DNA of 64,000 bases, taken from Diospyros lotus. Lineage: Eukaryota > Streptophyta > Magnoliopsida > Ericales > Ebenaceae. This document shows positions 1-13,100 of the stretch, one piece after another. The position numbers and the translations under genes are program-made. Under the pieces are notes generated by a model. That model saw only the letters and a list, made by a program, of their open reading frames with translations. It did not search any database and was not told the origin of the DNA. How positions within the stretch are numbered: position 1 is the first letter of the stretch; the number at the start of each line of letters is the position of its first letter. The stretch lies in the NCBI RefSeq assembly GCF_014633365.1, contig NC_068338.1, forward strand, positions 27,158,291 to 27,222,290, in the 5' to 3' direction.

Positions 1-313
1 ATAATGTTTATTTATAAATAAATATAATATAATGAATAAAAAATTTTATAAGTATTTTGTCAACTGATCTACTTAATGTATTAATTATTCTTTAATACAT
101 TAAATGACAGTACATTGAATTAAAAATGTTTTCTATTAAAATATTGAATAATCAATAATTAATTAAACTTAAATTTTATTAAATAATTTAAAATTAAAAA
201 AATTATAATTATTAATTCTATTAAAATTATTTAAAATAATAAAATTATTTTTTTTATTTTTAAATTAAACTCTTTCGTGTATTTTGCACGAATTCACCAC
301 TAGTTTACATAAA
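1..313. other. AT-rich flank, no gene seen
   Basis: Very AT-rich sequence with no recognisable coding content. It ends at the 5-bp duplication that borders the first solo LTR. Confidence 0.6.
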
Positions 314-318
314 ACACA

Positions 319-2997
319 TGTAACGCCCCATTTTTCCACAACGTGCATTACCTCGAGATTTCGGGAATATTTTTTTTTTTTTTTCACATCACAACACAAG
401 CCTCTCGACATACATACCTTCATCATAGTCATTTCCCGACAATCCCGATCGTACCTTCTTAGCATATCAAAATTTAAGAATTAGTAGACTAAGACAGGTA
501 ATATTAATCACATCAGCGGAAGCAAGATCGAAACCTCAAATATATATAACCGACAATTCCTTTACAATATCCAAATCGATGTTTCACATGAAAATATCAA
601 AATATTACATAACCTCTGAACATAGTAATCATGGACAAAACCTACGAAAACTAAACATAACCGCTACATCTTGATGATATTCTTTCCCTTGGCGCCACTG
701 CTTTCACCTGGAACGTCTGAATATTCTAGGGATATAGTCCAAATTAGATGCTGAATCATTTAAGTAAGAGTTCAAAAACGTTTTCATGCAGATATGAAAA
801 ATCATATACCAAATCGATAAATCCCGACATGCACCAGCCTAAGAAAATCCAACATAGCACTTAACCCTAACCGGGAAAAATGCAATCTCTCTAAAGGCGA
901 CACGACCACTTCGGCCCATTGGCAAAACAATTCTGTTTAAGAGGGACAAGCTCGACATATGAACCCGGGAATCACCCCATTGTCATTGATAAGCTTTACG
1001 CTCCAACTCAAAAGCAATCCAAAACCCAACGCCACCCTAGCCCCAAGAGTGTCACATCAGCAATATCCTCAGAATCGATGTCACCTCGGCATTAATGCTA
1101 TTGCTCAAAAGAACCTGGGGTGGTGTCCACTCGCAGCCCCGCCACTTGAGCCAACAACCGGGGTGGTGTCCACTCTCAGCCCCGCCACTTGGGTCCCGTA
1201 GGGTGAAGTCCGTCTCAGTCCCGTCCCAAGTGGGTCACCTAGCATTAATCCTAGGTACGCATCCCGAGTGCTGTCACTCTAGGCTACGTCACAAATTACC
1301 AACCCACGTCCCACATGGACGACACAAAACAAGCCAATGCCGAAAAATCATAACATGCATAAAATCAACATATCAATGTATGCAATTTACCGTACGAAAT
1401 TCAATGCATGTGTAAATAATTGTTTGGACAACCACAATAAACCAAGCCATAGGGATGAACGTTCACAGTAAACCATTCACGTGTCACTTAAAGTCTTTTC
1501 GGGTAGAACCACTCACAATTCAAAAGAAAGTTGGGGGCGAACACTCACATTGATGGATTCGGATTGCCTCGATCCTCGTGCACAACCTCGTTATGCGTGC
1601 CAAATCACAGACACTTGAATTTACAGTTAACCTCGAACTACAACACTTCCTAAGCGCCATAATTAATAAAGGAAACATTAAAATCCATTTTCCTCAATTA
1701 TTTCACTATTTTCTCTATTTTCTCTCATTTTTCACCTCGATAATTCCAAAATAATTATTTTCTCAACTATTTTTCCAAATATTTCAACACCATAATTCTT
1801 AAAATAATTAATTAAAAATACTGGAGTTGAAATTATCGGAATACCCTTGCTCACGTGCCCTCACACGCTTGGCGAGTGGCTGGGCAAAATTTGCTGGCGC
1901 GTGGCAGTCACGCGCCACCGTCTTCCACCTCTAGCCGGCCGCTGGAGGTTGCTCCGATCACCACGAAACTGGAACCCTCTGAAAGCCCTCGATTAGTCGA
2001 TCACGATGCCACAAAAATTAGGCCGAAAGGCCACTGAAAGACGGCCCAAATGGCCAGTTGCAGGCGGCGGAAGGCGGATCGCCTCAAACCCTCGGCCAAA
2101 CTCGAAACCCCCTCAAACGTTCACCAAAATGCTTCAAAATACTCCCAAAATGATATTTGATGCCTAGAGACCAAAAGCCCTCTATCAAACGTCCAAAAAT
2201 CACTCAAGAACGAGCTCGATTTGTTGCTTCTTTCTCGACCGAATACCTTCGGTATTTATAGGTAAAAACGACCCATACGTGGCCGATTTCCGGCCATTTC
2301 TTCCCCTTCACGCCACCAAGACTGTCCTCGGCCATCCCTTGACAAGATTTGGCTGCCAAATGGCCGGATTTTCTGGCCAAAACTCGCGGCCAGGCTGCCA
2401 TGTGCATGCGAAATTTCTGAAAATTACACGTTAGCCCCCCAAAATTTTTCTTTTGTATTTTGGCCCTTTCCCTTAAGCCCCTGGTCTTTCTAACATCCTC
2501 ACTAAGACCCTCAAGATTAATAATTTTCATTTCCCCCTTGAAACTTTTTGAAAAATTGCCGTTTAGACCTCTCTCGGGCAATTTTTAAAAATTACACTTA
2601 GACCCGATTGATTTATTTGACCTTAAATCTACTCGATTTAACCTGAAACCACTTAAGGGTTGTTCTATACATCGAATACTAGTCTTTGAAACTCTCCGTT
2701 GACTTTTTGGCTGTTGTTTACAACAATTCGGTAATACGGCTTAATTGGCAGCTGTATTTTTGTTGTACTGAAAACTGTTCCCGATCTCATTTCTTTTATC
2801 ACTAAAAATCATAATTTTAATTGCTCGTCGATACTATACCATTTTCCTTAGCTATCTAGGGTCCGAGGTACCCCCTCTGATTAATTCGGTCGTCCAAAGC
2901 TGTGTTAGTGTGCCCTATAGTCTTATTTTTCTCAAAATTCCAATTATGCCTTTATCAAATATCATTTTTATCCTCAAAATTATTCTCGGGTGTTACA
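319..2997 (-). mobile_element. Solo LTR 1 (Ty3/gypsy-type), 2.68 kb
   Basis: The element starts TGTAACGCCC and ends GGGTGTTACA, the TG...CA ends of an LTR. It is bordered on both sides by the same five bases, ACACA (314-318 and 2998-3002), a typical LTR-retrotransposon target-site duplication. There is no internal domain or second LTR, so it is a solo LTR left by recombination. A TATA-like box (CTATAAATACC read on the minus strand, near 2250-2262) suggests the promoter fires toward lower coordinates, so the LTR is on the minus strand. The short ORFs inside it do not resemble proteins. The ends match the LTRs at 16565 and 19550. Assignment to Ty3/gypsy rests on the terminal sequence and large size and is an inference. 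Confidence 0.85.
1117..1197. repeat. 43-bp tandem duplication inside solo LTR 1
   Basis: Two near-identical units begin with GGGGTGGTGTCCACT at 1117 and 1160, and both contain CAGCCCCGCCACTTG. They differ by a few bases. This is a local tandem duplication within the LTR. Confidence 0.8.
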
Positions 2998-5900
2998 ACA
3001 CATATATATGAATAATTTTATGAATAATAAGATGTTTCCTTATAATTCACACTCCACATATTGAAAGAAAAATCTGCCTTTAATCTGATTTGAATATTAT
3101 AGGATGATAACTTCGAGATTGCTCGACAATTTCTTTAACTAGTCATGTTTGCAAAGTAACTCAGGCCCACATCAATTATAGGAGATCTAACAAAGGAAAT
3201 ATATATATATATATATATATATATAGATAGAGGGAGAATAATTTTCATATCAAAGGTAAATATGAAAGGTTGACAGTGAAGAATAGAATTACAGGACATG
3301 ACTATTGGGTATGAAAGGCAGATGTGAAAGATTGATAGTCAAAATTATTCTATGTATATATATAGAGAGAGAGAGATAGAATAATTTTGACAGTTTTAAT
3401 GATTTAAAGAATATAATATAATAATTAATGTGTGAATTTTATAAATATATAGACATATCAAATATTAATCATCAATATATATATAAAATAAAAATAATTA
3501 AAAATATTTAATCATGTGTATGAAGCGTGTTTAACATACAAAGATAATTTAATTCTTATACAAGTGTTATATTATGATTTTTGTTACTTTACTTGACAAT
3601 AAAAGATAGTCATGGGAAAAGATGAAAGATAAAATAATTATTTTATTTATTTATTTAATAAAAAATATATTATTTTTATTTCTGAATCATAATAGTATTT
3701 CTTACTATTACATTAAATCTCAAAAATAATTATCATAATTTATTTAAATAAACAAGTTATAAGTATTAATAAAAATAATGTATGTAATTAAAAGATATCA
3801 TTGCAAGTAAGGGATTTTCTTAGATGCTTTTTTCATTTTCATCGCTCGATCTCATAATTTTTGAATAAGTAAAAGCATAATCATATAATTTTTTTTTTTT
3901 AAAAAATAAGAGCCCCAAGGATATAGTTGGGTGGCAAAGGAAGAGATTGTAAAGTCATGCTAGAGATTGTCAGTGTGGGATCGATTATTGAGGGAAGTAA
4001 AAATTTACATATTTTTAGAAGTGGTCTTTGATAAATATTAGTAAACACAGTTTAAAAAAGAAAAAAATTCTAATCATCTAGACAGATACTTGATTTACTT
4101 TTCTCATGATTTTGGGACGAATTCGCTGAGAGCTCAAGTGCTAACATATAATTAAAAAAAAAAGAAAAAAGAATAAAAAAAGAAGACCTTCCTCGTACCA
4201 TAACTTCGAGAATATATATATATATATATATACATATAGATGATGCTTCCGGGTTTGCTTAACGCATACGCTAATAAATCTCAAGTCCACGTAAGGAACC
4301 ATCGCGATTCGGCCGTTGCCCGCGAATATGATTCTCTATTTTTCGGACGTCCGTACAGCAAACACCTTCCATCGTTCCATTGCCTTTGCTTTGGCTTTTG
4401 CTTTTTACGTACTAAGTAACTATTTTTAATATTCAATTTAATTTAACAAATACACGCTGACCAAACCGCGCTTTAGCTTCCATACGAAGAATGAGCGCGC
4501 GAGCGTTTGGGTATCCCATGCGGCGAAGTTAACAGCTCCCACTCTGTTCTTTTCTTCACCCACTCTCCTTCCCCTTTTTTTAATGAGAATTTATTATATG
4601 AATTTAGTTTGTTTTACACGAATGCAATAAGCCAAATAAAAATAAAATAATTTCAACTTTCCGATTGTTTAAATTACTAGGTTTTATAATATTGTTTTAT
4701 ATTTCAACTTTACTTTATTTTTAATTAACTTAGTAATTTTATTAAAAAAAAATCTTAATCTTTCTTTTGAATGGCTTTTTCTGGGAATCAACGCCAACAG
4801 CTTTCTGATGTTCGCAGATAACGTGTCCACGAGATGGAAAGCAGGTGGCATGGCATCGAACGACGGTGCGTGCACCAGGCAGGCAGCCGCCTCTCGTACG
4901 GGAAAGCGAGGACGTTATGCGCTCCAAGTCCAATTCCTTCCTTCTGCTGCTCTACTTTCCTTCTTTGAGGGGTGGTCAGTAAAGGCCTGGGGGTGGGGTC
5001 CACGCATATCCTACAGCAGTCTGACGTCATCGTCTATATTTTATTATTGATTAAAGACGCTCACACCGTCTTCAAACGGCGTAACTAAGATAAGTATAGG
5101 AAAATTAATAAACCAAAATATAATAATTCAATTTTAAAAGACAAACCAAATTGATATAATAATAATAATAGTAATAATAATTACGTTAAATTGAACCGCC
5201 CATGCACGCTTCCCCATCCTCCACTGCGTCGCCGATGCTGCTATGCAGATCAAATCATTATCACACATTTTAAACCGCCCGAGATTTTTCCACTCGCGAA
5301 TGTAGGGATTCTTGGTTACTCGCCTCCGGAGGCCGAAACGTGGCATGAGGATCCAATCCTTAATTGGCGGGCATCGACCTCCGCCAGCAAGGGGCCTCGG
5401 GCGGGGGTGTGGTTTGGTTGGATTTAGAAGATTGCGATTTGTACTAGTAGATGACTTCTGCCCTTTGCGTCCCCTCTGATTAAATGCGTTAAATTTGACT
5501 TTACAATTATCAGAAACTAATAAACAAAAAAAAATTCAAATTCCACGTATTATTTCTTGGATAATTCTAAAACAAGTGAGTTTGAAATTAAAAAATATAT
5601 AGGCCATTAGTTGATAAATAAAATTATATTAAAAAAATTTATAATGATGAGTAATACAATAACACGTAAACTTGTCTTAAAAAATTATAAATATTTATTA
5701 ATTGGTCATCACTATAGTTAATGTTAAAATTAACTTAATGATTACCATTAATAATAATTAACTGTACATTTATATTCAATATCTAAACAAAATTATATGG
5801 ATCGTCACAAATATACTTGTTTGAAATGCAAATTTATCATGTTTTAGTGAAATATTATTTCATGATTAAGAAGAATATCGTGACAAATATATTTGAAGTA

Positions 5901-7030
5901 TAAGATCTTTAAATATTTAATAGATTCTATAATATTTGTGTGTGTTCCCTTTATAATAGGGTGAGAGTTAATATTTGAATAATCGATGAAAATACTAATT
6001 AATTATTTTTAATAATTTGCAACCTATCTTGTAAATTGTCAATAATTTACGTATGAGATGATCTCATCTTTGCGTTTATCTTAATTCATAGTGTAATTAT
6101 GTTATATTATTATCATAAACATTAAATAGCAAACATGATGTATAATTGTATTGGTATAAAAAATTTAAAATGCAACTTATTTTTCTTCTTATTTATTGAT
6201 TTAAAAAATTGATGTTAGTTTATACAATTTTATTATGTTAGCATCTAACTGAAACTATTTATCAATTTAGCATTCAATTGCACTAGTTGGATGCCATGGA
6301 TAATTTGTTAACTTACTTAAAGGTTCATTGGTTTAACTAATGAGTATTTATTTTAATAAAACCCAAAATTCTTGATTTCTCAACTAAAAATTAAGCCCGA
6401 TTGTTTTATCTCAATTTTCATTGTATTATTTATCTCTTTCAATTTTTCGTTGAAACCCTACACTTAATTTGTCTAATTATTTTTTATTTTATAATTTCTA
6501 TAAATAACATAGCGCTCTCGTTCCCATTTAAAATAGATGAATTTGATATAAGATTATATTCCATTTATATGCTATTTCTTCACCTTTTGTATTGCTAATT
6601 TGAGCTCCCCTATGAATTAAAAAATATTGTGGAAAAAAATTAATTGATTAATTTATAATAATAATTTTGTTGTCTTATATTTGTGAAAGTAAAAAATTAA
6701 AAAATAAAATATAGCTTTTATTTTTTATAAATAAAGCTTAAGATAATATTGAAATTATTGCTCACTATAAATTGGAGATCAATTCAGTTTTTATTAGCAA
6801 ATATATAAAAGCACTGAGAGAAATTAATTTATTGACCAACATTTGAAACATATATGGTAGGTAATAGATATTAGACAAAATATAAATTTAGTTGTCAATT
6901 TAATATATTACCTAAGGGGCAGGGGCAAACTTGTCCGTAAAATCCCGCCAATGTCCATAAAAATCCCGCCGCGGCATTCTCTCACATGTTTCGAGCCCAA
7001 CTCCGTCACGTTCGGTAGTGCTTTATCGCC
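2998..7030. other. AT-rich intergenic region upstream of AGO5
   Basis: No gene was recognised. It holds an (AT)n microsatellite at about 3198-3225 and an imperfect pair of AGAATAATTTT-type repeats at about 3230-3390. A GC-richer block at 4440-5430 contains a perfect TGACGTCA palindrome at 5022-5029, the core bound by plant bZIP factors. Part of that block (4440-5100) is duplicated at 22250. ORFs of 60-80 codons in both orientations here look like chance ORFs. Confidence 0.6.
4440..5100 (+). repeat. Parent block of the AGO5-locus segmental duplication
   Basis: This block upstream of AGO5 is matched, with small insertions and deletions, by 22250-22650. Shared landmarks include CTGACCAAACCGCGCTTTA, GCAGCCGCCTCTCGTACGG and AGTAAAGGCCTGG. 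In the copy it is followed directly by AGO5 exon-7 sequence, so everything between about 5100 and 11415 was lost there. Confidence 0.85.
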
Positions 7031-7035
7031 ATCTG

Positions 7036-7043
7036 TATATAAA
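7036..7043 (+). promoter_or_regulatory. TATA box of the AGO5 gene
   Basis: TATATAAA lies 80-87 bases upstream of the AGO5 start codon. With the usual 25-35 bp spacing this gives a transcription start near 7070 and a 5' UTR of about 50 bases. Position and sequence fit a plant core promoter; no transcript data are available. Confidence 0.7.
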
Positions 7044-7122
7044 CAGACAGTCCGAGCGATTCTTTCACTGATATCACTCTTTCCTACGTTTCATCCTTCT
7101 CTGTCTACAGTTATCCTTCAAA

Positions 7123-10100
7123 ATGTCAGGCCGAGGACATAGCGGAGGCGGCGCTGGGGGCCGAGGGGGCGGCAGAGGCCGAGGCCGAGGCCAAGGACAA
7201 GGCCAGCATCGCGGTGGAGGAAGAAGTGCCGGTGGCAGGGGCGGATCGGCGCCGTACCAGCCCGGGCCTCCGCCGACGAGGCAGCCTCCTTCGAATGTGG
7301 CTCCCCATCCTGGATTTCCATCGTCGTCATCGATAGCTGGCCCTTCCACCGGTCCTACTGCCGCGTCCCTCGCTGGGGAGATGGAGCGAAAGATGACGAT
7401 TCAAACTGGGCCCTCCCAGCCGCCGGCTTCTCAGCCGGGGACACCTGCTCAACAACCGGCTCCACCGTCACAAGAGATTCAAGCACCGTCTCAGCTGCCT
7501 CCGTCGTCTTCCAAATCTGTTCGCCCACCGGCTAGGCCTGGTTTCGGTACCGTGGGCACCAAATGTGTTGTCCGCGCCAATCACTTTCTGGTTAATGTCG
7601 TCGACAAGGATCTACATCATTACGATGTAAGAACGCTAAACCCTTGATATCGTTTCAATTACAAGTGTATCTGTTGGCGTTAGTACTTTCAACACTTTGT
7701 ATGCATCCGATACGTTGTACCTGTTTGACTTCCGTTTTAACTTAAATTGCTGAATCGTATATCTGAAAGCATGTCCGTTCGGGCTTGATCCAGCCTTTAA
7801 TGTTCTAATGGGTTTTTAAACTGTTTCTCTCATGGTTTCTTCGCTGTGTCTATTTTTTCTTCTTTTTAGCTCTGTGGAACGAGCCGTATGTACCCATTTT
7901 ATGCTATCACTGCAGCTAAATACATGCACATATTTCGAGTTCTTGCTATTTATATTTAGCTTTAACCATCCAACCATGTTTATGCGTTATTATTGGTGTA
8001 GTTATATTCACTTTTTTAATGTTTGGTAAGACGGGACATTAATTTATGGTTTTGAAGTTGGAATTGGATGAGTCATTTATTTTCGACTCCCGTACTCTGT
8101 TTTCTGACAACTGTTTCCGATGTCACACAAATGTTTTGCAACCTTATAATGTAATACAGGCCTGTGGGTAAAATTCTGAAAAAAGTGGAAATTTAATTTT
8201 GGGTTATTGTTCTGGCCCGTCATTTAGTATTTGTGATTTTTAATTTCTTAGTTTCTATTGTGCACCTGATTTTGTGGTCCATTCTAAGTGCTCTAAATAA
8301 GTAGGATCTAAATTGTGTGTTTTGTTTTGGCTGTCTTTTCTAGATTCATCTCTCATTTGATGTAACTTAATTATTTTGGCGGATCTCATTCCATGGAGTA
8401 GGTAACAATCAGTCCAGAAGTGATATCGAAGAAAGTTTGCAGGGATATTGTCAATCAGCTGGTTACAATGTACCGTGCATCACACTTGGGCAACAGGCAA
8501 ATAGCCTATGATGGGAGTAAGAGCTTGTATACTCCAGGTGCTTTGCCTTTCTCCTCAAAAGAATTTGTTGTGAAGCTAGTTGACAATGACGTGCCCTCTA
8601 GGTAAATTACCTTCTTTTTCATTGTTATATGTTGCTGACAGTGGTTTTATGGTTGAGTTTGATTAATTTGTGAAATGCAGGTAAAATACCTAATTTACAT
8701 GTGCATTGCCAAATTATTGTGGATTTTGTCAGCTTCTCTTTGCCTGTGCTTCATACGATAAGTTTATTGTATTTTTGATTATAATTTTTTTTCTTAAAGT
8801 GGTAGGTTTGTTTGATTTTATTGTCAATTGTTGTCTTTATCTTCTGTTTTCGTTTGATGTAATTAACAAAACACAGAAGAATCTATGAGGTGAATTACGT
8901 GGTACATGTTGTTGGAAGATGAGTACATCTGCTCTTGTTAGGTGTGATGATAAAATTTATCTTTTTTGTATAAGAAATATAGATAGGAACAACCAAATAA
9001 CCTGCATAATGCTTAAATATTGTTAAATACTTGGAATAATGAAATTGTGATCATTGTTGCTTTGTTTTTAGATTTTTATGTTTAGTTTATTATGGATAAT
9101 GTTTTGTTATGTTTATTCTTTGACCAGTTTATATGATAGTGAAAGTCTAGCTAATTTATCTAATGGAATTTTAAGATTCTTCATGAGTTAACATGATGTA
9201 TAAGAAATGTTTTTATAATAATTTTAATTTTAGAAGGAAAATATAATAGACCACGGAACGAACTTGCAATCCAAATAATTGAGGCCATCTATATTTTTGG
9301 AAGTCCTCTAGAAATAATATAAAATTCAAGAGTTCATGATGTTTTCCTTGTTCACCGGTTACCTATTTTTGGAGAAATTTCTTCATATTTTCTCTTTTTA
9401 TCGTGGTTGCTTTTAGTTTTCTTTTCCATAACTGAACTAGCTTAATTGTGTCTCACATATTTCATTTGGAACAAGAGTTATTCTGTTCCTTTTACCCTTA
9501 GTCTGAGTTTCTTTAGCACCTTTTATTGGAAGACCACTTGATCCTCATAATAATATTTTTGCTGCCCATATCTTGCACATTTTGTTCTTCTTGTGTCTAA
9601 CAGTGTTATACAACAGTGCTAGTATTATAGTTCTATATGTGTTTTAGTTTTAGTGGAATTTCACTATTGCATATAAGTCTTTGCTTGGGTTATTATTTTA
9701 ACTGTCTTTTGATTTATCTGGAATGTTCTTATTAGTTTTTTCATCTTTTTGGATGATTAATGGGTGGTTTTAAGCCAAGATGCTCCGCTCTCTGCAATGG
9801 TTATTTTTGTATTCAGGTTTATTATCTCCAAAGTTGTCTTCTGGCAAAATTTGTTTATTTACTAATATTGTTTTTGAAGGTTCACTGTAATTTTTGAGCT
9901 TACATGGGTTTGAATATTGGTGGCTGACTTGTATTCTTATTTTAATGCAGGAGGGAACGTGAGTTCAAGGTGGCAATAAAATTTGCTGCAAAAGCTGAAA
10001 TTTATCAATTACAAGAGTTCATACGTGGTCGATGTCTGGATTCTCCCCAGGACACCATACAGGTTCTTGATGTGGCTCTGAGATCACGGCCTTCCAACAA

Positions 10101-13100
10101 GTGAGTCCTGTTTGTCTTGCAAAGAAATAGATTTTCTTTCTGTTGGTTGTTTATCCCATTACTATATGGCAATACCCTTTTTTAGGTATTCGGTTGTGGG
10201 ACGATCTTTCTTTCACCCCAGTCTAGGTGAGGGTGGCAGTCTTGGTGATGGCTTAGAGTATTGGAAAGGTTTCTATCAAAGCCTTCGACCTACCCAGATG
10301 GGTCTTTCTCTTAATATTGGTATGAACTTGTTATAATTTTAGTATTTCTTTTTGACATGTGCAATTTTTTTCCCCTGAAGCACATCTTTTTTCTTTCTTT
10401 TTTTTTTTCTCGCTGCAGATGTATCTGCCAGAGCGTTCTATGAACCAATTCTGGTTACTGATTTTGTTGGAAAATATTTTAATATTAGAGATATTACTAG
10501 GCCACTGTCCGATCAAGATCGTGTTAAGGTATTTGTTACTATCTGTTCCTGTGTGGTGTGCAATCTCCATTGTTTTGCTTTCAAGAATGTGTTCCGTGCC
10601 CACAGCTTATAATGGCATGTTACCAACTGGCCTTGTATTCCTCTTTTCTCTTAGTTTGGGTATGATTTTGCAGGTCAAGAAAGCAATGAAAGGTGTTAAG
10701 GTAGTAGTTACACACAGACAGGATGTAAGGAAGTACAAAATATCTGGTGTGTCGGGTATACCAACTAGTCAATTAACGTGAGTTTCCCTCTTTTCTTCGA
10801 CACTGGACTCGTTTATTATGATATTAGTTAGAGACAACAATTAGATGGTGTAAACATTTTCTGGTTTTGGATTAAAATGTCGAGCACAAAGTAATTTGCC
10901 AATATAGAAGAAGTTGGGCACACATTTCATTGGGATGTATATATATATTTATTTAAGAATATATGGGTCGTTTTTGGTAGGCAAATTTATCTGTTGATAT
11001 ATATATATCACTTCGCATTCATACAAATATTTGTTTCTCTGAATAGTTGGTTACATTTGGCATTACATTTTGTTTCTATGAAATATAGCCCAGGTTGAAC
11101 ATTGTATTGGTGTTACCTTGGATAATTTGTTTTTTGCCTTCTTATCTCTGTTATTGTTCTATCTCATATGTGGTATAAATTGCTTTTTAAAGCGATTTCG
11201 ATGATAATGTGCTTCAAAAATTGTTTTCTAATTTGTTCTTTACCTGATTTTGATATGAAAAGTACTAGGTTTTGCTCCCATACGTGTTTTGATTCAATAT
11301 GTGCTATATTAGCTATATTCATGGCAACATGGTCTTTTGATGGTCACCTTTTCTTCCTTATTTCTGTCTTAACGGTTGTAATCTTGAGATAGGTTTACCG
11401 ATGACACTGGCAAAAAAGTATCTGTTGTTCAATACTTCAAAGAAAGATATAACACCAACATTAGGTTTGGGTCTTTGCCTGCTCTTCAAGCTGGAAGTGA
11501 CTCAAAGCCTGTGTACCTACCCATGGAGGTTTTTCTGCTCATTATAATATGTTGTTTTGTTGCAGTAGTATCCGATTTCATCCTTTGACATGTTAAAATT
11601 GTTGTTTTGATTTTCTACAGCTATGTAGAATTGTTGATGGCCAGAGATACTCCAAAAAGTTGAAAGAGAAGCAGGTCACTGCTCTGTTACGGGCAACATG
11701 CCAGCGTCCTCATGATAGGGAAGCAAGTATTTGCAAGGTATAATATGCTTAGAACCTTTTCCTTGTTTTTTGTTCTTGGAGTTATCAGAAATCATGAATT
11801 CTATATTATATTGGGCCTGTAATATGTATTGGTGCAATTCCTCTTGCCTTGGTGTACAAGTCTTTAAAGTTGTGAACACAAAATCTCCTACAGATGGTTA
11901 GGCAGAATGATTACAATTCTGATGAGGTAGCTAGAGGATTTGGGGTTAATGTAGGCACTGAACTTACATCAATTCAAGCTCGAGTTCTTCCCGCTCCCAT
12001 GGTAACTTCTCTTTGTCTTTGCACACTTATATCCATGACCACATTTATTTGCAAGTTTTCACTCCACACTTTTATATGGTTGGTACAGATCCAGTATGAG
12101 GGATCCCAAGAAGCTCCACGGGTTGGCGCTTGGAACATGATTGACAAGGTTTAGTCGTTGGATCCTTTGTTTGCATGCTTTCTTTTGTTACCCTCTATCT
12201 TGCTGTTCTTATTTTGCATACTGGTGATGCTGTGATGGTTTCCTGATTATTGCTTTAACTGGTGATGATAGTTTTGTACCGTAGGTCTGAAATAGTGCTC
12301 TTATATTTGTGTCAGTTGGTTTAGGTAGAGTGTGCCTACTTCTTGTTATTGTTCTACTTGGCAAATTGTATTGATCTGTCCGTATGATAGTCTCATGTGG
12401 AGATCTAATAAATGTTTTTGCTTTTCTCTCACAGTATATTTATTAATGCTTGATCGTTGTGGTTGTACAGAGAATGTTTAATGGGGCTAGGGTTGAATTT
12501 TGGACGTGTGTGAACTTCTCAAGACTAAGAAATAACGAGGCTTCTAATTTCTGTGACCGTTTGCTTGACATGTGTGTTAGGAAAGGGATGGTAAGACTCT
12601 CATTATGCAATGTAGTAAGATTTGTCATTTTGAATGCTAAAGAAAGTTGTTGTTTTGATTTTCTTTCAAGGATTTTTCCTCGACGCCATTATTACCCTTC
12701 TCTTCAGCACATCCTGGCCAAATTGAAAAGACTCTTTCGGATATTCATTCCCAGTCTGTTGAACGTCTTAGGAGCCTAGGACATACTGGGAAACATCTTC
12801 AGTTGTTAATTATTATTTTGCCTGATGTCACTGGGAATTATGGTAAGTCAGTAGAGGGGCTGTTTAGTTTTGGAGATTATGCATTCTTGATGACAATTTA
12901 CTGCTTGCAGGAAAGATAAAGCGTGTGTGTGAAACTGAGCTGGGAATTGTCTCCCAGTGTTGTCAGCCCATGCAAGCTGTGAAATGCAAAGAACAGTATC
13001 TTGAAAATGTTGCATTGAAGATCAATGTTAAGGTTTCTTCCGTTCCATGTTTTGAAATGCCGTTTTATACCTAAATTCTTGATTTTGCTGTTCCTAAACT

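Noticed and set aside
959..2581. ORFs of 60-125 codons in 0.9-2.6 kb
   Set aside because: They lie inside solo LTR 1 and show no domain or codon pattern of a gene.
3230..3390. Possible MITE with AGAATAATTTT inverted ends
   Set aside because: The repeats are short, partly direct rather than inverted, and have no target-site duplication.
7074..7349. Long antisense ORFs opposite AGO5 exon 1
   Set aside because: They are mirror frames of the GC-rich Gly/Arg-coding exon and give only Pro/Ala-rich low-complexity translations.
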